In this document: in pieces, positions 7,800 through 15,956 of the stretch
Numbering within the stretch: the first letter of the stretch is position 1
Layout: every line of letters starts with the position of its first letter
NCBI GenBank assembly: GCA_900553685.1
Contig: USEI01000016.1
Span: 1-33,219, forward strand
DNA: 33,219 nt
DNA from: an uncultured Clostridium sp.
Lineage (GTDB): Bacteria; Bacillota; Clostridia; TANB77; CAG-508
Reading direction: 5' to 3'
Program-made: the position numbers and the translations under genes
Notes under the pieces: model-generated
What the model was told of the DNA's origin: nothing
The model's database searches: none
What the model saw: the letters and a program-made list of their open reading frames with translations, nothing else

Positions 7800-8639
7800 A
7801 TGAGTGTTTTTAAATTTTTTTATGAAATGATTTTGCTTATAGTTGGATGTTTATCTATTGCTTTTGGAACAGCAAATTTTCTTTTACCAAATTTATTATC
7901 TAGTGGTGGATTTGCAGGTATTGCAACTATCACTTATTATTTATTTGATATTCCAATGGGAAATATGATTATGTTATTAAATATACCTTTATTTTTTATT
8001 GGTTATAAAAAATTTGGAATGAAATTTATTTTAAAAACTATTTTTGCAACTTTACTTTATTCTAAATTTATAGACATTTTAGAAAATTTTGGAGGTTTTA
8101 CAACTGATAGATTGCTTGCAAGCCTATATGGAGGATTTTTTATAGGAATAGGTCTTGCAATTATATTTAAAGCAAATACTTCAACTGGTGGTACAGATTT
8201 AATAGCTCAAATAGCTCAAAATTATAATGTAAATGTAAAAATGAGTAAAATAATAGTAATTATAGATACATTGGTTGTAATTTCAAATTTAATAGTTTTT
8301 AAAGAATTTGAAATTGGATTATATTCAGCAATAACAATATTAATAATAGGGAAGATGATTGATATTGTTTTTGAAGGAATTAATTTTTGTAAAATTATTT
8401 ATATTATTTCAGAAAAGCATGATGAAATAATGGAAATAATTAATACTGAAATTAATAAAGGTGCAACAGCCTTATATGCAAGAGGTAGTTATAGAAAAAA
8501 AAATACAATGGTTATTATGTGTGTTACTAAAAGAATTTATATCGAAAAAATAAAAAATATTTCTAAAAGAATTGATAAGAATTCTTTCATAATAATAACA
8601 GATGCACGAGAAGTGTACGGATTAGGTTTTAAAAATTAA
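7800..8639 (+). CDS. YitT-family membrane protein (DUF161 + DUF2179)
   Basis: The 279-aa protein has about five hydrophobic segments in its first 195 residues, with typical family motifs: GCLSIAFGTANFLLPN, SSGGFAGIAT, and NTSTGGTDLIAQI. A soluble C-terminal domain (about 205-279) matches DUF2179, reading ISEKHDEIMEIINTEINKGATAL and ending ITDAREVYGLGF. It is an integral membrane protein whose transported substrate is not established. No good ribosome site is seen before ATG 7800, so translation may be weak. It ends by overlapping the convergent XRE gene by four bases, with no terminator between them. Confidence 0.9.
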   Translation: MSVFKFFYEMILLIVGCLSIAFGTANFLLPNLLSSGGFAGIATITYYLFDIPMGNMIMLLNIPLFFIGYKKFGMKFILKTIFATLLYSKFIDILENFGGFTTDRLLASLYGGFFIGIGLAIIFKANTSTGGTDLIAQIAQNYNVNVKMSKIIVIIDTLVVISNLIVFKEFEIGLYSAITILIIGKMIDIVFEGINFCKIIYIISEKHDEIMEIINTEINKGATALYARGSYRKKNTMVIMCVTKRIYIEKIKNISKRIDKNSFIIITDAREVYGLGFKN

Positions 8640-8857
8640 TTTTCTATAAATGGTGTTTTTGTATCTGTATCACCGATTAGAAAATCAATACTTGTATTAT
8701 ACTTTTTTGCTAATTTTGAAAAAATTGTTATTGGAATATTTTTTTTACCAGATTCATAAAGCGAATATAAGCTTTGAGATATTTCTAATATTTTAGAGAT
8801 ATCTTTTTGTGTTAAATTATTTTCTTTTCTTAATTTTTTTAAACGATTGTATAACAT
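8636..8857 (-). CDS. Small XRE-family repressor (copy 1)
   Basis: This 73-residue protein is almost entirely a Cro/C1-type helix-turn-helix domain: LKKLRKENNLTQKDISKILE, then QSLYSLYESGKKNIPITIFSKLAKKYNTSIDFLIG. Such proteins bind short palindromes as dimers and are typically autorepressors. It is clearly paralogous to the 75-aa protein at 9045-9272, sharing the SLYE(S/T)GK, IP and TSID blocks in register. Transcription is from a strong - strand promoter at 8889-8917, whose -10 lies inside a dyad. The ribosome site is an AAGGGG on the - strand about 8 bases upstream. The last codons overlap the stop of the YitT gene. Confidence 0.88.
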   Translation of the reverse strand: MLYNRLKKLRKENNLTQKDISKILEISQSLYSLYESGKKNIPITIFSKLAKKYNTSIDFLIGDTDTKTPFIEN

Positions 8858-8868
8858 AAAAAAAACCC

Positions 8869-8906
8869 CTTTTAAATCTAATAATTAAATTATATCTATT
8901 TAAAAG
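8869..8906. promoter_or_regulatory. Candidate operator of XRE copy 1
   Basis: CTTTTAAAT (8869-8877) and ATTTAAAAG (8898-8906) are perfect 9-base inverted arms around a 20-base centre that contains the -10 of the XRE copy 1 promoter. The arrangement fits autorepression, but binding is inferred. Confidence 0.4.
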
Positions 8907-8917
8907 AGATTTGACAA
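8889..8917 (-). promoter_or_regulatory. Promoter of XRE copy 1
   Basis: Read on the - strand: TTGTCA (8912-8917), a 17-base spacer, then TATAAT (8889-8894). It is near consensus. Confidence 0.8.
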
Positions 8918-8974
8918 TAAGGTATTTTTTTATAGAATTTTGAGTTAGTAAAAAAATAAAAAAAATCTAAACAA

Positions 8975-9010
8975 ATAAAGTATTACATTAAACTTAATGT
9001 AATACTTTAT
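8975..9010 (-). terminator. 17-bp perfect inverted repeat after XRE copy 2
   Basis: Bases 8975-8991 and 8994-9010 are exact reverse complements with only two bases between them. On the - strand it follows the stop of XRE copy 2 by about 35 bases and leads into a T-rich run (8951-8966 read on the - strand). A terminator is therefore the simplest reading. The near-seamless palindrome could also act as a protein-binding site or cruciform. Confidence 0.6.
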
Positions 9011-9044
9011 AATTTAAAAAATTAATTAAATACTTTTGTAAAAT

Positions 9045-9272
9045 TTATTTTTTTGTTTCTGGATATCTTTTTGAAACATTAGTGACTCCAACAATATAAT
9101 CAATGCTTGTATCGTAAAATTTAGCTAAAACACTTAATAAATCAACTGGAATATCACGTTTACCTGTTTCGTATAAACTATATTGTGGTCTGGTAATTTT
9201 TAATATTTTTGAAATATATTCTTGAGATAAGTCATGATCTTCTCTTAAATCTTTTAAACGTTTTAAATACAT
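9045..9272 (-). CDS. Small XRE-family repressor (copy 2)
   Basis: A 75-residue single-domain helix-turn-helix protein. Core motifs are LKDLREDHDLSQEYISKILK, then PQYSLYETGKRDIPVDLLSVLAKFYDTSIDYIVG, the last being a common ending in this family. The ribosome site AAGAGGTA lies upstream on the - strand. It is paralogous to the neighbouring 73-aa repressor and transcribed in the same direction, but from a separate promoter. It is divergent from the repair operon that begins at 9438, and the 165-base divergent region contains a large dyad (9315-9354). It probably represses itself; control of the repair operon is possible but unproven. Confidence 0.88.
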   Translation of the reverse strand: MYLKRLKDLREDHDLSQEYISKILKITRPQYSLYETGKRDIPVDLLSVLAKFYDTSIDYIVGVTNVSKRYPETKK

Positions 9273-9293
9273 TTTTGATACCTCTTATAATAT

Positions 9294-9322
9294 TATTTAA
9301 CATAATTTTATCATGTATTCAA
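9294..9322 (-). promoter_or_regulatory. Putative promoter of XRE copy 2
   Basis: On the - strand: TTGAAT (9317-9322), a 17-base spacer, then TAAATA (9294-9299). The -35 lies inside the left arm of the dyad at 9315-9354. Confidence 0.45.
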
Positions 9323-9354
9323 ATAAATACTGTGCAATGTATTTATTTAGATAC
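9315..9354. promoter_or_regulatory. Candidate XRE operator: 16-base imperfect dyad
   Basis: GTATTCAAATAAATAC (9315-9330) and GTATTTATTTAGATAC (9339-9354) are inverted copies with 14 of 16 matches, separated by 8 bases. Each arm also has its own GTAT...ATAC dyad, so the layout resembles two adjacent dimer sites. It overlaps the -35 of XRE copy 2 and lies 23 bases upstream of the -35 of the repair operon. Confidence 0.5.
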
Positions 9355-9376
9355 TAGCTTAAGGTTTATTTTTCTA

Positions 9377-9405
9377 TTGATTATTTATATAAAGTATAAT
9401 AAAAT
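9377..9405 (+). promoter_or_regulatory. Putative promoter of the repair and cell-wall operon
   Basis: TTGATT (9377-9382) and TAAAAT (9400-9405) are 17 bases apart. A TATAAT at 9395-9400 is present but has too short a spacer to that -35. Confidence 0.5.
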
Positions 9406-9424
9406 AAAATAGTAAATTTATATT

Positions 9425-9431
9425 AAGGAAG
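9425..9431 (+). promoter_or_regulatory. Ribosome binding site deciding the ogg start
   Basis: AAGGAAG touches the TTG at 9432 but is 6 bases from the ATG at 9438, so the ATG is the likely start. Confidence 0.7.
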
Positions 9432-9437
9432 TTGTAT

Positions 9438-10310
9438 ATGGAAAAATATATATTAGAAAAACAAGAATCTTTTAATTTAAAACATATATTTGAATGTGGA
9501 CAATGTTTTAGATGGAATAAATTAGAAGACAACTCTTATATTGGAGTAATTAAAGATGCTGTAATAAATGTAAAAGAAGAAAATGGTAAATTTATTTTTA
9601 CAGGAAGTACTATTAATGGAAATTTAAAAGAGATTATAAGATATTATTTTGATTTAGATACTAATTATACTGAATATAAAAAAATACTATCAAATATAGA
9701 CAACTATTTAAAAGAAAGTATAAAATTTGGTTCTGGAATAAGAATTTTAAGACAAGATTTATGGGAATGTATAATTTCTTTTATCATTTCTGCAAATAAT
9801 AATATACCAAGAATAAAAAAGATAATTGAGAAATTATCAAAAGAATATGGAAAAAAAATTGAATTTAATGGAAATACATATTATTTTTTTCCCACACCAG
9901 AAGAATTATCAAAAGCGAGTGTAGAAGATTTAAGAAATTTAGGATTAGGATTTAGAGATAAGAGAATTTATAATACAACTAAGATGATTATAGAAAATGA
10001 AGTAAATTTAAACTCTATTAAAAGTATGGATGATACTGAAAAAATGAGAAATGAACTATTAAAACTTGATGGAGTAGGTCCAAAAGTTGCTGATTGTATT
10101 TTACTTTTTGCACTAAAAAGAATAGATGTTTTTCCTATTGATGTATGGGTAAGAAGAGTTATGAACGATTTATATATCCATAATATAAATGAAGAAAAAG
10201 TAAATAAAAAGGAATTGCAAAAATTGGCAGAAGATAAATTTGGAAACTTGCAAGGGATTGCTCAACAATATTTATTCTATTGGAAAAGAGAAGAAGGAAA
10301 AAGTGCTTAG
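9438..10310 (+). CDS. ogg: 8-oxoguanine DNA glycosylase/AP lyase, OGG1 type
   Basis: This enzyme removes 8-oxoguanine paired with cytosine and nicks the abasic site by beta-elimination. The N-terminal OGG-type domain reads FNLKHIFECGQCFRWNK. The helix-hairpin-helix/GPD domain has LDGVGPKVADC, with catalytic lysine K216, and FPIDVWVRR, with catalytic aspartate D235. Their 19-residue spacing equals that of K249/D268 in human OGG1. The start is moved from TTG 9432 to ATG 9438, giving 290 aa. It is the first gene of a six-gene run, and the next gene's ribosome site overlaps its stop. Confidence 0.93.
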   Translation: MEKYILEKQESFNLKHIFECGQCFRWNKLEDNSYIGVIKDAVINVKEENGKFIFTGSTINGNLKEIIRYYFDLDTNYTEYKKILSNIDNYLKESIKFGSGIRILRQDLWECIISFIISANNNIPRIKKIIEKLSKEYGKKIEFNGNTYYFFPTPEELSKASVEDLRNLGLGFRDKRIYNTTKMIIENEVNLNSIKSMDDTEKMRNELLKLDGVGPKVADCILLFALKRIDVFPIDVWVRRVMNDLYIHNINEEKVNKKELQKLAEDKFGNLQGIAQQYLFYWKREEGKSA

Positions 10311-10320
10311 GAGATAAGTT

Positions 10321-11556
10321 ATGAGAAGATTTATAGAAAACTTTATAACCTTTATTTTAATATTTTTAATAATTATTATATTTGGTGGAACTGTTTTTTT
10401 TGCACTAGATGTATTTGGTGTTATACATGTACCAGAAAAATACAGTCTAGCTTCATTACTTTATTCTCAGATAGAGGTTATTGCTGCAGGAGAAAACTTA
10501 ACTGATGATATAATTCAAGATGATTTTAATTCCAAAGATAAAGATAAAATTAATGATAATAATTTTATTATTGAAAATGTTACTGAAACAGAAGAGGTTT
10601 CGGCAGATGATTATAAAGATCCATTAGAAGAACTTGAAAGGTTACAAGAAGAGCAAAATTTAAATAATTATCAATCAAGTCAAACTGTAAATGTAAATAA
10701 TTTTTATTATGAACAATTAGATGAATATGGTAAAATAATATACGATAGATTATATGAAAATATAGATAAATTAAAAACAGGTACTTATGAAGCAGATTTT
10801 GGAACAGAATTTAATGATTTATTACATGAAGAAAATGGAACAGAAGTACTAAATAATTCTTTTCAACTTGCAATAAATGCATTAACTTTTGATAATACAG
10901 ATTTATTCTATATAGATGTAACAAAAATAAACTTATTAACAGAAATTACAACAAGAGCTTTTTCTACTACATATAGAGTAAAAATTGGAGGAAATGGACA
11001 AAGCTATTTAGCAGATGGTTTTTGGGATGAAGAGTATGTTGATATAGCTTTAGGATATGTAGAGGATATAAAAAATAATATTATTAGTAAAACAACAGGT
11101 AAAGATAGAGTAGAACAAATAAAGATAGTTCATGATTATTTAGTAGATACTGTAGAATATGACTTAGAAGCAGGAAGTAATATATATAATATATACGGAA
11201 CATTAATAGATAAAAGAGCTGTTTGTGAAGGATATGCAAGAGCTTTTAAGTATATTTTAGATGACTTAGAAATTCCGACTGTAATTGCTTGTGGTTTAGC
11301 TAAGAATAGTGCAGGAGTTACAGAAACACATGCTTGGAATTATGTTCAATTAGAAAATGGGCAATGGTATGCTATTGATGTAACTTGGGATGATCCAGTA
11401 ATAATAGGAAGTGGAATAATTAGTGATAGCATAAAATATCAATACTTTTTAAAAGGAGCCAATAAATTTTTTGAAGATCATTTTGAAGATGGAAATATTG
11501 TAGGAGAAGCAGATTTTGAATATCCTAAATTAAGTGTATTAGATTATTATAATTAA
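10321..11556 (+). CDS. Membrane-anchored transglutaminase-like protein
   Basis: The 411-aa protein has a single N-terminal hydrophobic helix (about 8-32) acting as an anchor or uncleaved signal. An acidic, low-complexity extracellular stretch follows (about 60-130). The transglutaminase-like fold is at about 245-370, with a visible Cys-His-Asp triad: C302 in RAVCEGYARAF, H337 in ETHAWNYV and D353 in AIDVTWDD. Bacterial members are thiol proteases or amidases acting on peptides or the envelope, and the substrate here is unknown. Spacing of 10 bases from ogg and 13 bases to addB shows co-transcription. An extracytoplasmic enzyme inside a repair operon is unusual, but alr and pgeF further along also concern the wall. 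Confidence 0.88.
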   Translation: MRRFIENFITFILIFLIIIIFGGTVFFALDVFGVIHVPEKYSLASLLYSQIEVIAAGENLTDDIIQDDFNSKDKDKINDNNFIIENVTETEEVSADDYKDPLEELERLQEEQNLNNYQSSQTVNVNNFYYEQLDEYGKIIYDRLYENIDKLKTGTYEADFGTEFNDLLHEENGTEVLNNSFQLAINALTFDNTDLFYIDVTKINLLTEITTRAFSTTYRVKIGGNGQSYLADGFWDEEYVDIALGYVEDIKNNIISKTTGKDRVEQIKIVHDYLVDTVEYDLEAGSNIYNIYGTLIDKRAVCEGYARAFKYILDDLEIPTVIACGLAKNSAGVTETHAWNYVQLENGQWYAIDVTWDDPVIIGSGIISDSIKYQYFLKGANKFFEDHFEDGNIVGEADFEYPKLSVLDYYN

Positions 11557-11569
11557 AAGGAAAATGTAA

Positions 11570-14500
11570 ATGAGATTAAATTTAATTTTAGGAAGAAGTG
11601 GAGTAGGAAAAAGTAAATATATATATAGTTCTATATCTAAGCAAATAGGGGAGAAAAAGATATTTCTTATTGTTCCAGAACAGGCAAACCTTTCAGCTGA
11701 AAGAAAATTGTTTGAAAATTCAGATAGAAATAGCCTTATAGATGTAGAAGTATTAACATTAAGTAGAATGGCATATCGTGTAGCTTCAGAGATTGGTGGT
11801 AATTTAAATCATCTTTCTGAGGCTGGAAAAGATATGCTTATTTTTGATATATTATCTACTGAAAAAAGCAATTTAAAATTTTTAGGAAAAACTGAAAAAA
11901 ATATTGATATAGTAAACAGAATGTTTACAGAATTAAAAAAACATGAAATAAGTATTCAAAAATTAATAGATATAAAAACTAAAGAGGAATACACAAATTT
12001 AAAATTAAAAGATATTATTACTTTATATGAAAAATATGAAGAAAAAATTAGTAGTAATTTTCTAGACGAAAATGACAGTTTATCAATACTTGCAAAAAAT
12101 TTAGATAAAACGGATATGTTTAATAACTCTCTTATTTATATAGATGAGTTTTTAGGTTTTACTAAGCAAGAATACAATATATTTGAAAAATTGTTACAAA
12201 AAGCAAGTAGCGTAACTGTTGCTATACCAATTGATGAGTTAGAGAAGAATACAAATAAAGAAACAGATATTTTTTATTTTAATAAACTTTATACGAATAA
12301 ATTAATAGATATAGCTAAGAAATATAATTCAGAAATTGAAATAAAATTCTTAAAAGATAATTTAAGATTCAAAAATGAAGAAATAAAATTTTTAGAAGAA
12401 AATTTTGATCAAATAAATAAAAAATATGAAAATAAAGTAAATAATATAAAATTATTTTTAGCAAATAATCCATATACTGAAATTGAAAATGTTGCAATAC
12501 ATATTCACAGTTTGGTTAAAAATAGTGGATATAATTACAATGAAATTGGAATTATTGCAGAAGATTTAGAAAAATATTCAGAAGATGCTAAAGCTATATT
12601 TAGAAAATATGAAATACCATTATTTATAGACGAAAAAAAAGAGTTAAATCAAAATATTTTAGTAAAATTTATTCTAGCAATGCTAGAGATTTTTTCTAAT
12701 AATTGGTCTTATGAATCAGTTTTTAATTATTTAAAAACAGGATTATTAGAAATAGGAAGAGAAGATATTTATTTATTAGAAAATTATTGTCAGAAGTGGG
12801 GAATAAAAGGTAGTAAATGGTATAATAGTTCATTTAATTATGAAACAATAAATGAACTACAAGAAAGATTGGAAAATTTGAGAAATAAAATTGTTGAACC
12901 TTTGTTAGAATTTAAAAGAAGAGTGTCTAATAATAAAACAGCGATTCAAATATCTAAAGAAATTTACAATTTTTTAATTCAAAATAATATAAATGAAATT
13001 TTAGATAAAAAATTAAAAAAATATAATGAACAGGATATTTCTGATGAATATAATACAAGTTATAAATTATTAGTTGGAATATTAGAAGATATATGTTTGA
13101 TTTTTAAAGACGAAAAAATGAGTTTTGATAAATATAAAGATTTATTACAAGTAGGACTTAGCTCATCAGAACTTGGAAAAATTCCAGCAACTCAAGACCA
13201 AGTTATATTCGGGGATACAGAAAGAACAAGAAGTAATAAATTAAAAGTTTTATTTGTAGTTGGTATAAATGACGGAAGTTTTCCTAAAGTAAATAAAGAA
13301 GAAGGTTTTTTAAATGATAATGATAGAGAACTTTTAAAAAATGCTGGAATAGAACTTGCAAAAACTTCAATGGATAGTTTATATGAAGAACAATTTAATA
13401 TTTATAGAACTTTAACGACTCCTGAAGAGTTATTATTTCTTTCTTATTCTTCGTCAGATAAACAGGGGGTATCTATTAGACCGTCAATATTAATAAAAAA
13501 AATAAAAAAAATGTTTCCAAAACTGGAAGAAGAAAGCGATATAATTAAAAGAAAACACAGTATAACAAATGAAATGGGAACTTTTGACGAGGCTATGAAT
13601 ATTTATAAAGAATATTTAGAAGGAAACGAAATTCAAAAAGAGTGGGAAGATATTATTAGATATTTCTATTTAGAAAATAAAAATAAATTTAAAAAAGCAA
13701 TTTCTGGTATATATTATTCAAATAAAGCGGAAGATATTAATTCAGAAAATGTAGAAAATTTGTATGGCAATTATTTAAAAACAAGCGTTTCAAGATTAGA
13801 AACTTATAGAAAATGCCCTTTTTCTTTTCACTTAACTTATGGTTTGAAATTGAAGGAAAAAGATCAATTAAAAATGGAAGCAATCGATACAGGTTCATTT
13901 ATGCATGAAGTAATTGACTTGTTTTTTAAAAGTCTTGATGAAAATAATTTGAATTTAAAAGAAGTAACAGATGAAGAAATCTTAAAAATAGTAAGTGACA
14001 TAATACGAGAGTTACTTGAGACTTCTAAGTACTATATTTTTTCTAGTTCTGCAAAATATAGATTATTAACTAGAAGATTAAAAAAAGTAGTTTATAAATC
14101 TATTTGTTATATAGTCTATTCTTTAAAATATAGTGACTTTAAAATTTTAGGACATGAAGTAGAATTTAGTAATACAGGAGAATATAAAAACATAAAATTA
14201 GAAATAGAAAATAAGAAAGTTGAAATTACTGGTAAGATTGATAGAGTAGATATTGCTAAACTATCTGATAAACAATATGTAAGAATAATAGATTATAAGT
14301 CTTCAAGTAAAGATTTAGATTTAAATCAAGTCTTATCAGGTATTCAAATACAACTTATTACATATTTAGATGCAATAGGAGAGCAAACTTCTTTTGAACC
14401 AAGTGGAATATTGTATATGGGACTTATTGATAATGTAGTAAAAGATGCTAAAAATTTAACAGAAGAAGAAATTGAAAATAAAATTAGAAACAATTTTAGG

Positions 14501-14830
14501 ATGAAAGGTTTAATTTTAGCTGATGTGAGTGTTATAAAAATGATGGATAATAAATTACAAACTGGCTCTTCTGATATTGTTCCTGTATATATTAATAAAG
14601 ATGGTACAATTTCAGAAAAAAAATCAAGTGTAATTAGTAGAGATGATTTTAATAAACTCCAAGTTAAAGTTAAAGAGATAATAAAAGAGATTTCAAAAGA
14701 AATCTTAAAAGGAAAAATAGATATTAAACCTTATTATTATAATGGAAAAACAGGTTGTGATTATTGTAAATATAAAACTATTTGTATGTTTAATACAAAT
14801 ATTAAAGGAAATGAATATAATTACATATAA
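11570..14830 (+). CDS. addB: ATP-dependent helicase/nuclease subunit B (AddB/RexB)
   Basis: AddB pairs with AddA to process double-strand breaks for RecA loading, and recognises Chi. At 1086 aa it is typical of clostridial AddB. It shows a Walker A motif GRSGVGKS (8-15), an inactivated-helicase core, and a C-terminal RecB-type nuclease domain (GKIDRVDI, then RIIDYKSS). The four Fe-S cluster cysteines are C749 (YRKCPF), C1063, C1066 and C1072. The last three have the same +3, +6 spacing as B. subtilis C1121/C1124/C1130. The gene order is odd: addA normally follows addB immediately, but here alr starts 15 bases after the stop, so addA must be elsewhere or absent. Confidence 0.96.
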   Translation: MRLNLILGRSGVGKSKYIYSSISKQIGEKKIFLIVPEQANLSAERKLFENSDRNSLIDVEVLTLSRMAYRVASEIGGNLNHLSEAGKDMLIFDILSTEKSNLKFLGKTEKNIDIVNRMFTELKKHEISIQKLIDIKTKEEYTNLKLKDIITLYEKYEEKISSNFLDENDSLSILAKNLDKTDMFNNSLIYIDEFLGFTKQEYNIFEKLLQKASSVTVAIPIDELEKNTNKETDIFYFNKLYTNKLIDIAKKYNSEIEIKFLKDNLRFKNEEIKFLEENFDQINKKYENKVNNIKLFLANNPYTEIENVAIHIHSLVKNSGYNYNEIGIIAEDLEKYSEDAKAIFRKYEIPLFIDEKKELNQNILVKFILAMLEIFSNNWSYESVFNYLKTGLLEIGREDIYLLENYCQKWGIKGSKWYNSSFNYETINELQERLENLRNKIVEPLLEFKRRVSNNKTAIQISKEIYNFLIQNNINEILDKKLKKYNEQDISDEYNTSYKLLVGILEDICLIFKDEKMSFDKYKDLLQVGLSSSELGKIPATQDQVIFGDTERTRSNKLKVLFVVGINDGSFPKVNKEEGFLNDNDRELLKNAGIELAKTSMDSLYEEQFNIYRTLTTPEELLFLSYSSSDKQGVSIRPSILIKKIKKMFPKLEEESDIIKRKHSITNEMGTFDEAMNIYKEYLEGNEIQKEWEDIIRYFYLENKNKFKKAISGIYYSNKAEDINSENVENLYGNYLKTSVSRLETYRKCPFSFHLTYGLKLKEKDQLKMEAIDTGSFMHEVIDLFFKSLDENNLNLKEVTDEEILKIVSDIIRELLETSKYYIFSSSAKYRLLTRRLKKVVYKSICYIVYSLKYSDFKILGHEVEFSNTGEYKNIKLEIENKKVEITGKIDRVDIAKLSDKQYVRIIDYKSSSKDLDLNQVLSGIQIQLITYLDAIGEQTSFEPSGILYMGLIDNVVKDAKNLTEEEIENKIRNNFRMKGLILADVSVIKMMDNKLQTGSSDIVPVYINKDGTISEKKSSVISRDDFNKLQVKVKEIIKEISKEILKGKIDIKPYYYNGKTGCDYCKYKTICMFNTNIKGNEYNYI

Positions 14831-14845
14831 TAGAAAGGAATTTTT

Positions 14846-15937
14846 ATGGATATTACAAGACCTACTGTTATGGAAATTAATTTAAAAAACTTTGAATATA
14901 ATGTATCACAAATTAAAGAAAAAATTGGAATAGACGTAAATATAATGCCTGTTATAAAAGCTAATGCTTATGGAACTTATATAAATAAAGTAAATGAAGT
15001 CTTAAATAAATTTGACATAGTTGCTGTTGCAATAGTTGATGAAGCAGTAGAACTTAGAAAACAAGGTTATACTAAAGAAATTTTTGTGCTTAACCAACCA
15101 TATAAAGATGAAATTAGCAAAATTATAAAATATAATATTTCAATAGGAATAAGTTCAGATTCATTTGTAGAAGAACTGGGAAAAACAGGAAAAGAAGTTT
15201 TTGTCCATATAGAAATTGGAACTGGAATGGGAAGAACAGGAATAAATCCATTAAGAACTAAAGAATATATTGAAAAGATAAAAAAATATAAAAATATAAT
15301 TATAGAGGGAATATATACACATCTTTCATCAGCAGATTGCGATTTTGATTATACAAATAAGCAAATAGAAGGATTTGAAAAAGCAATTTCTGTTGCTAAA
15401 GAAAATTTGAATAATTTGAAATATATACATGCTTCAGCATCAAATGGAATTTTAAATTTCTCAAAAGCCTATTATAATTTAGTAAGACCAGGGATGATTT
15501 TATATGGATATAAATCTTGTGATGATATAAATGGAAAAATTGATTTAAAACCTGTATCTAAATTAAAATCTAAGATTACTTTTTTAAAAGAAGTAGAAAA
15601 AGGAATTTCGATAGGTTATTCAAGAAGTTTTATAACTAATAGAAGAACTAAAATAGCAACTGTTCCAATTGGATATGCAGATGGTCTAAAAAGAGCTCTT
15701 TCAAATACAGGAGAAGTTATAATAAATACTCAAAAAGCTAAAATTATAGGAAAAATTTGTATGGATAGTTTTATGGTGGATGTTACAGATATAGAAAATG
15801 TAAAAGTTGGAGATGATGTATATATTTGGGATAATGAGATAATTACAGTTGATGAAATAGCTAAAATCTGCAATACTATTAATTATGAAATTATAAGTAC
15901 AATTTCAGACAGAGTTCCGAGAGTTTATATAAAATAA
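14846..15937 (+). CDS. alr: Alanine racemase
   Basis: This PLP enzyme interconverts L- and D-alanine for peptidoglycan. The 363-aa protein is a fold-type III TIM barrel plus C-terminal beta domain. The PLP lysine is K38 in VIKANAYG. The opposite catalytic tyrosine is probably in SIGYSRSF. Other family blocks are HIEIGTGMGRTGI, YTHLSSAD, RPGMILYGY, TVPIGYADGLKR and CMDSFMVDVT. The usual histidine after KANAYG is replaced (GTY rather than GHG), a minor variation. It lies 15 bases after addB and 19 bases before pgeF, apparently in one operon. Confidence 0.95.
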   Translation: MDITRPTVMEINLKNFEYNVSQIKEKIGIDVNIMPVIKANAYGTYINKVNEVLNKFDIVAVAIVDEAVELRKQGYTKEIFVLNQPYKDEISKIIKYNISIGISSDSFVEELGKTGKEVFVHIEIGTGMGRTGINPLRTKEYIEKIKKYKNIIIEGIYTHLSSADCDFDYTNKQIEGFEKAISVAKENLNNLKYIHASASNGILNFSKAYYNLVRPGMILYGYKSCDDINGKIDLKPVSKLKSKITFLKEVEKGISIGYSRSFITNRRTKIATVPIGYADGLKRALSNTGEVIINTQKAKIIGKICMDSFMVDVTDIENVKVGDDVYIWDNEIITVDEIAKICNTINYEIISTISDRVPRVYIK

Positions 15938-15956
15938 GAATAAAGGTGGTATAGTT

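Noticed and set aside
9209..9412. A 67-aa + strand ORF across the divergent region.
   Set aside because: It has no ribosome site and overlaps the XRE copy 2 gene and its regulatory dyad. Its composition is that of AT-rich noncoding DNA.
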